Assembly: GCA_964350875.1 (NCBI GenBank)
Contig: CAYGLT010000033.1
Location: 1 to 26,931 of the forward strand
Direction of reading: 5' to 3'
DNA length: 26,931 bases
From: JAHBXC01 sp964350875
GTDB taxonomy: Bacteria; Planctomycetota; Phycisphaerae; Phycisphaerales; UBA1924
A model generated the notes under the pieces. The model was not told the DNA's origin. It ran no database searches and was given only the letters and a program-made list of their open reading frames with translations. Made by a program: the position numbers and the translations under genes. Positions 26,509 through 26,931 of this stretch are shown here, in pieces (the stretch's first letter is position 1; each line of letters opens with the position of its first letter).

Positions 26509-26931
26509 TCAGCGGATGAACCGCACGCGGCCAACATCGGGGACCAGCGGCCGGCGCTTGCCCATCAGACGAACCTCGTGCGGCGCGGGGAAGTACACCA
26601 CGAACGCGCGGCCCACGAGCAGGTCGAGCGGCACGACGCCGTAGTCACGCCCGAACTCCGCGGCGACGCGTGGATCGACCCGATCCCACAACCGCCCGTC
26701 GCGGCTCGACGCGGAGTTGTCGCCCACCGTGAACACCTGATCGTTCTTCAATCGTGCGGCGCGGAGCGGGTGGCTCGCGAGCCCCATCTCTCCCGCGTAC
26801 TCCCCGCCGGCGCGATCCGTCGGGCTGTACGACACATCGCGATCGATCCCGACATGCGTGAGCGTCGCGGGTGAGCCGGAGAACTCCATGCGCACATGCG
26901 CTTCGGAGCGGCGGTACAGCCCGGGGTCGGC
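26509..26931 (-). CDS. lepB: Signal peptidase I, C-terminal part (cut by window end)
   Basis: The frame is open from 26931 down to a stop at 26509, so at least 140 C-terminal residues are visible and the N-terminus lies outside. VFTVGDNSASSRDGRLW matches the conserved box E (GDN...S.DSR) of S26 signal peptidases, followed by the usual VVPLDLLVGRAFVVYFP strand. The catalytic Ser and Lys boxes are not in the window. The enzyme cleaves signal peptides from exported proteins at the outer face of the cytoplasmic membrane. The GTG at 26895 is internal, not a start, because coding-like sequence continues upstream of it. Confidence 0.82.
   Translation of the reverse strand, partial: ADPGLYRRSEAHVRMEFSGSPATLTHVGIDRDVSYSPTDRAGGEYAGEMGLASHPLRAARLKNDQVFTVGDNSASSRDGRLWDRVDPRVAAEFGRDYGVVPLDLLVGRAFVVYFPAPHEVRLMGKRRPLVPDVGRVRFIR

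Overview
The window is gene-dense, GC-rich (roughly two-thirds GC by eye) bacterial chromosome with no tRNA, rRNA, IS element, phage gene or CRISPR array that I could see. The combination of a MoxR / DUF58 / von Willebrand A (Bat-like) cluster, LolA-like and peptidase-MA/TPR secreted proteins, YceI, long coiled-coil membrane proteins and an asparaginyl-tRNA synthetase suggests a planctomycete, most likely of the Phycisphaerae type. This assignment is inference from gene content and style; no marker gene was compared.

Layout. 1-5.7 kb: the 3' part of a DUF885 metallopeptidase-like gene, asnS and a class-I glutamine amidotransferase-like hydrolase on the + strand, converging on accD and a catalytically degenerate histidine-phosphatase-like gene on the - strand. 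5.9-6.6 kb: rpe (-). 6.75-19.8 kb: one long + strand array with a coiled-coil membrane protein, an iron-type ABC substrate-binding protein, an ABC permease fused to an NHL-type beta-propeller, a 1005-residue VWA protein, MoxR ATPase, a 67-residue lipoprotein, a DUF58 protein and a BatA-like VWA protein. The last four are separated by 2-3 bases and are almost certainly one operon. 19.9-21.6 kb: a small membrane protein and aroC (+). 21.5-22.7 kb: a small membrane protein and a secreted YceI protein (-), 3 bases apart. 22.9-26.5 kb: a LolA-like protein and a TPR/peptidase-MA protein (+) that overlap by 14 bases. 26.5 kb to the end: the C-terminal part of a signal peptidase I (-).

How the genes fit together. 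The 12.4-19.8 kb block looks like a MoxR-VWA chaperone/assembly system of the cell envelope. An iron-type binding protein and permease lie directly upstream without an ATPase gene. Housekeeping genes for tRNA charging, fatty-acid synthesis, the pentose-phosphate pathway and the shikimate pathway flank it.

The most unusual signal is not a gene. Reading the whole window by eye I found one ACGT and one AGCT, where base composition alone predicts on the order of 80 of each. Codon choice bends to achieve this: Asp-Val is written GAT-GTN and Glu-Leu GAA-CTN, although GAC and GAG are the usual codons elsewhere. Second, several transcription-unit-leading genes carry a TANNNT box 5-7 bases before the ATG and no Shine-Dalgarno sequence, which suggests leaderless transcripts, whereas other genes have clear Shine-Dalgarno sites. 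Third, the intergenic spaces carry several kinds of short repeat and hairpin sequence.
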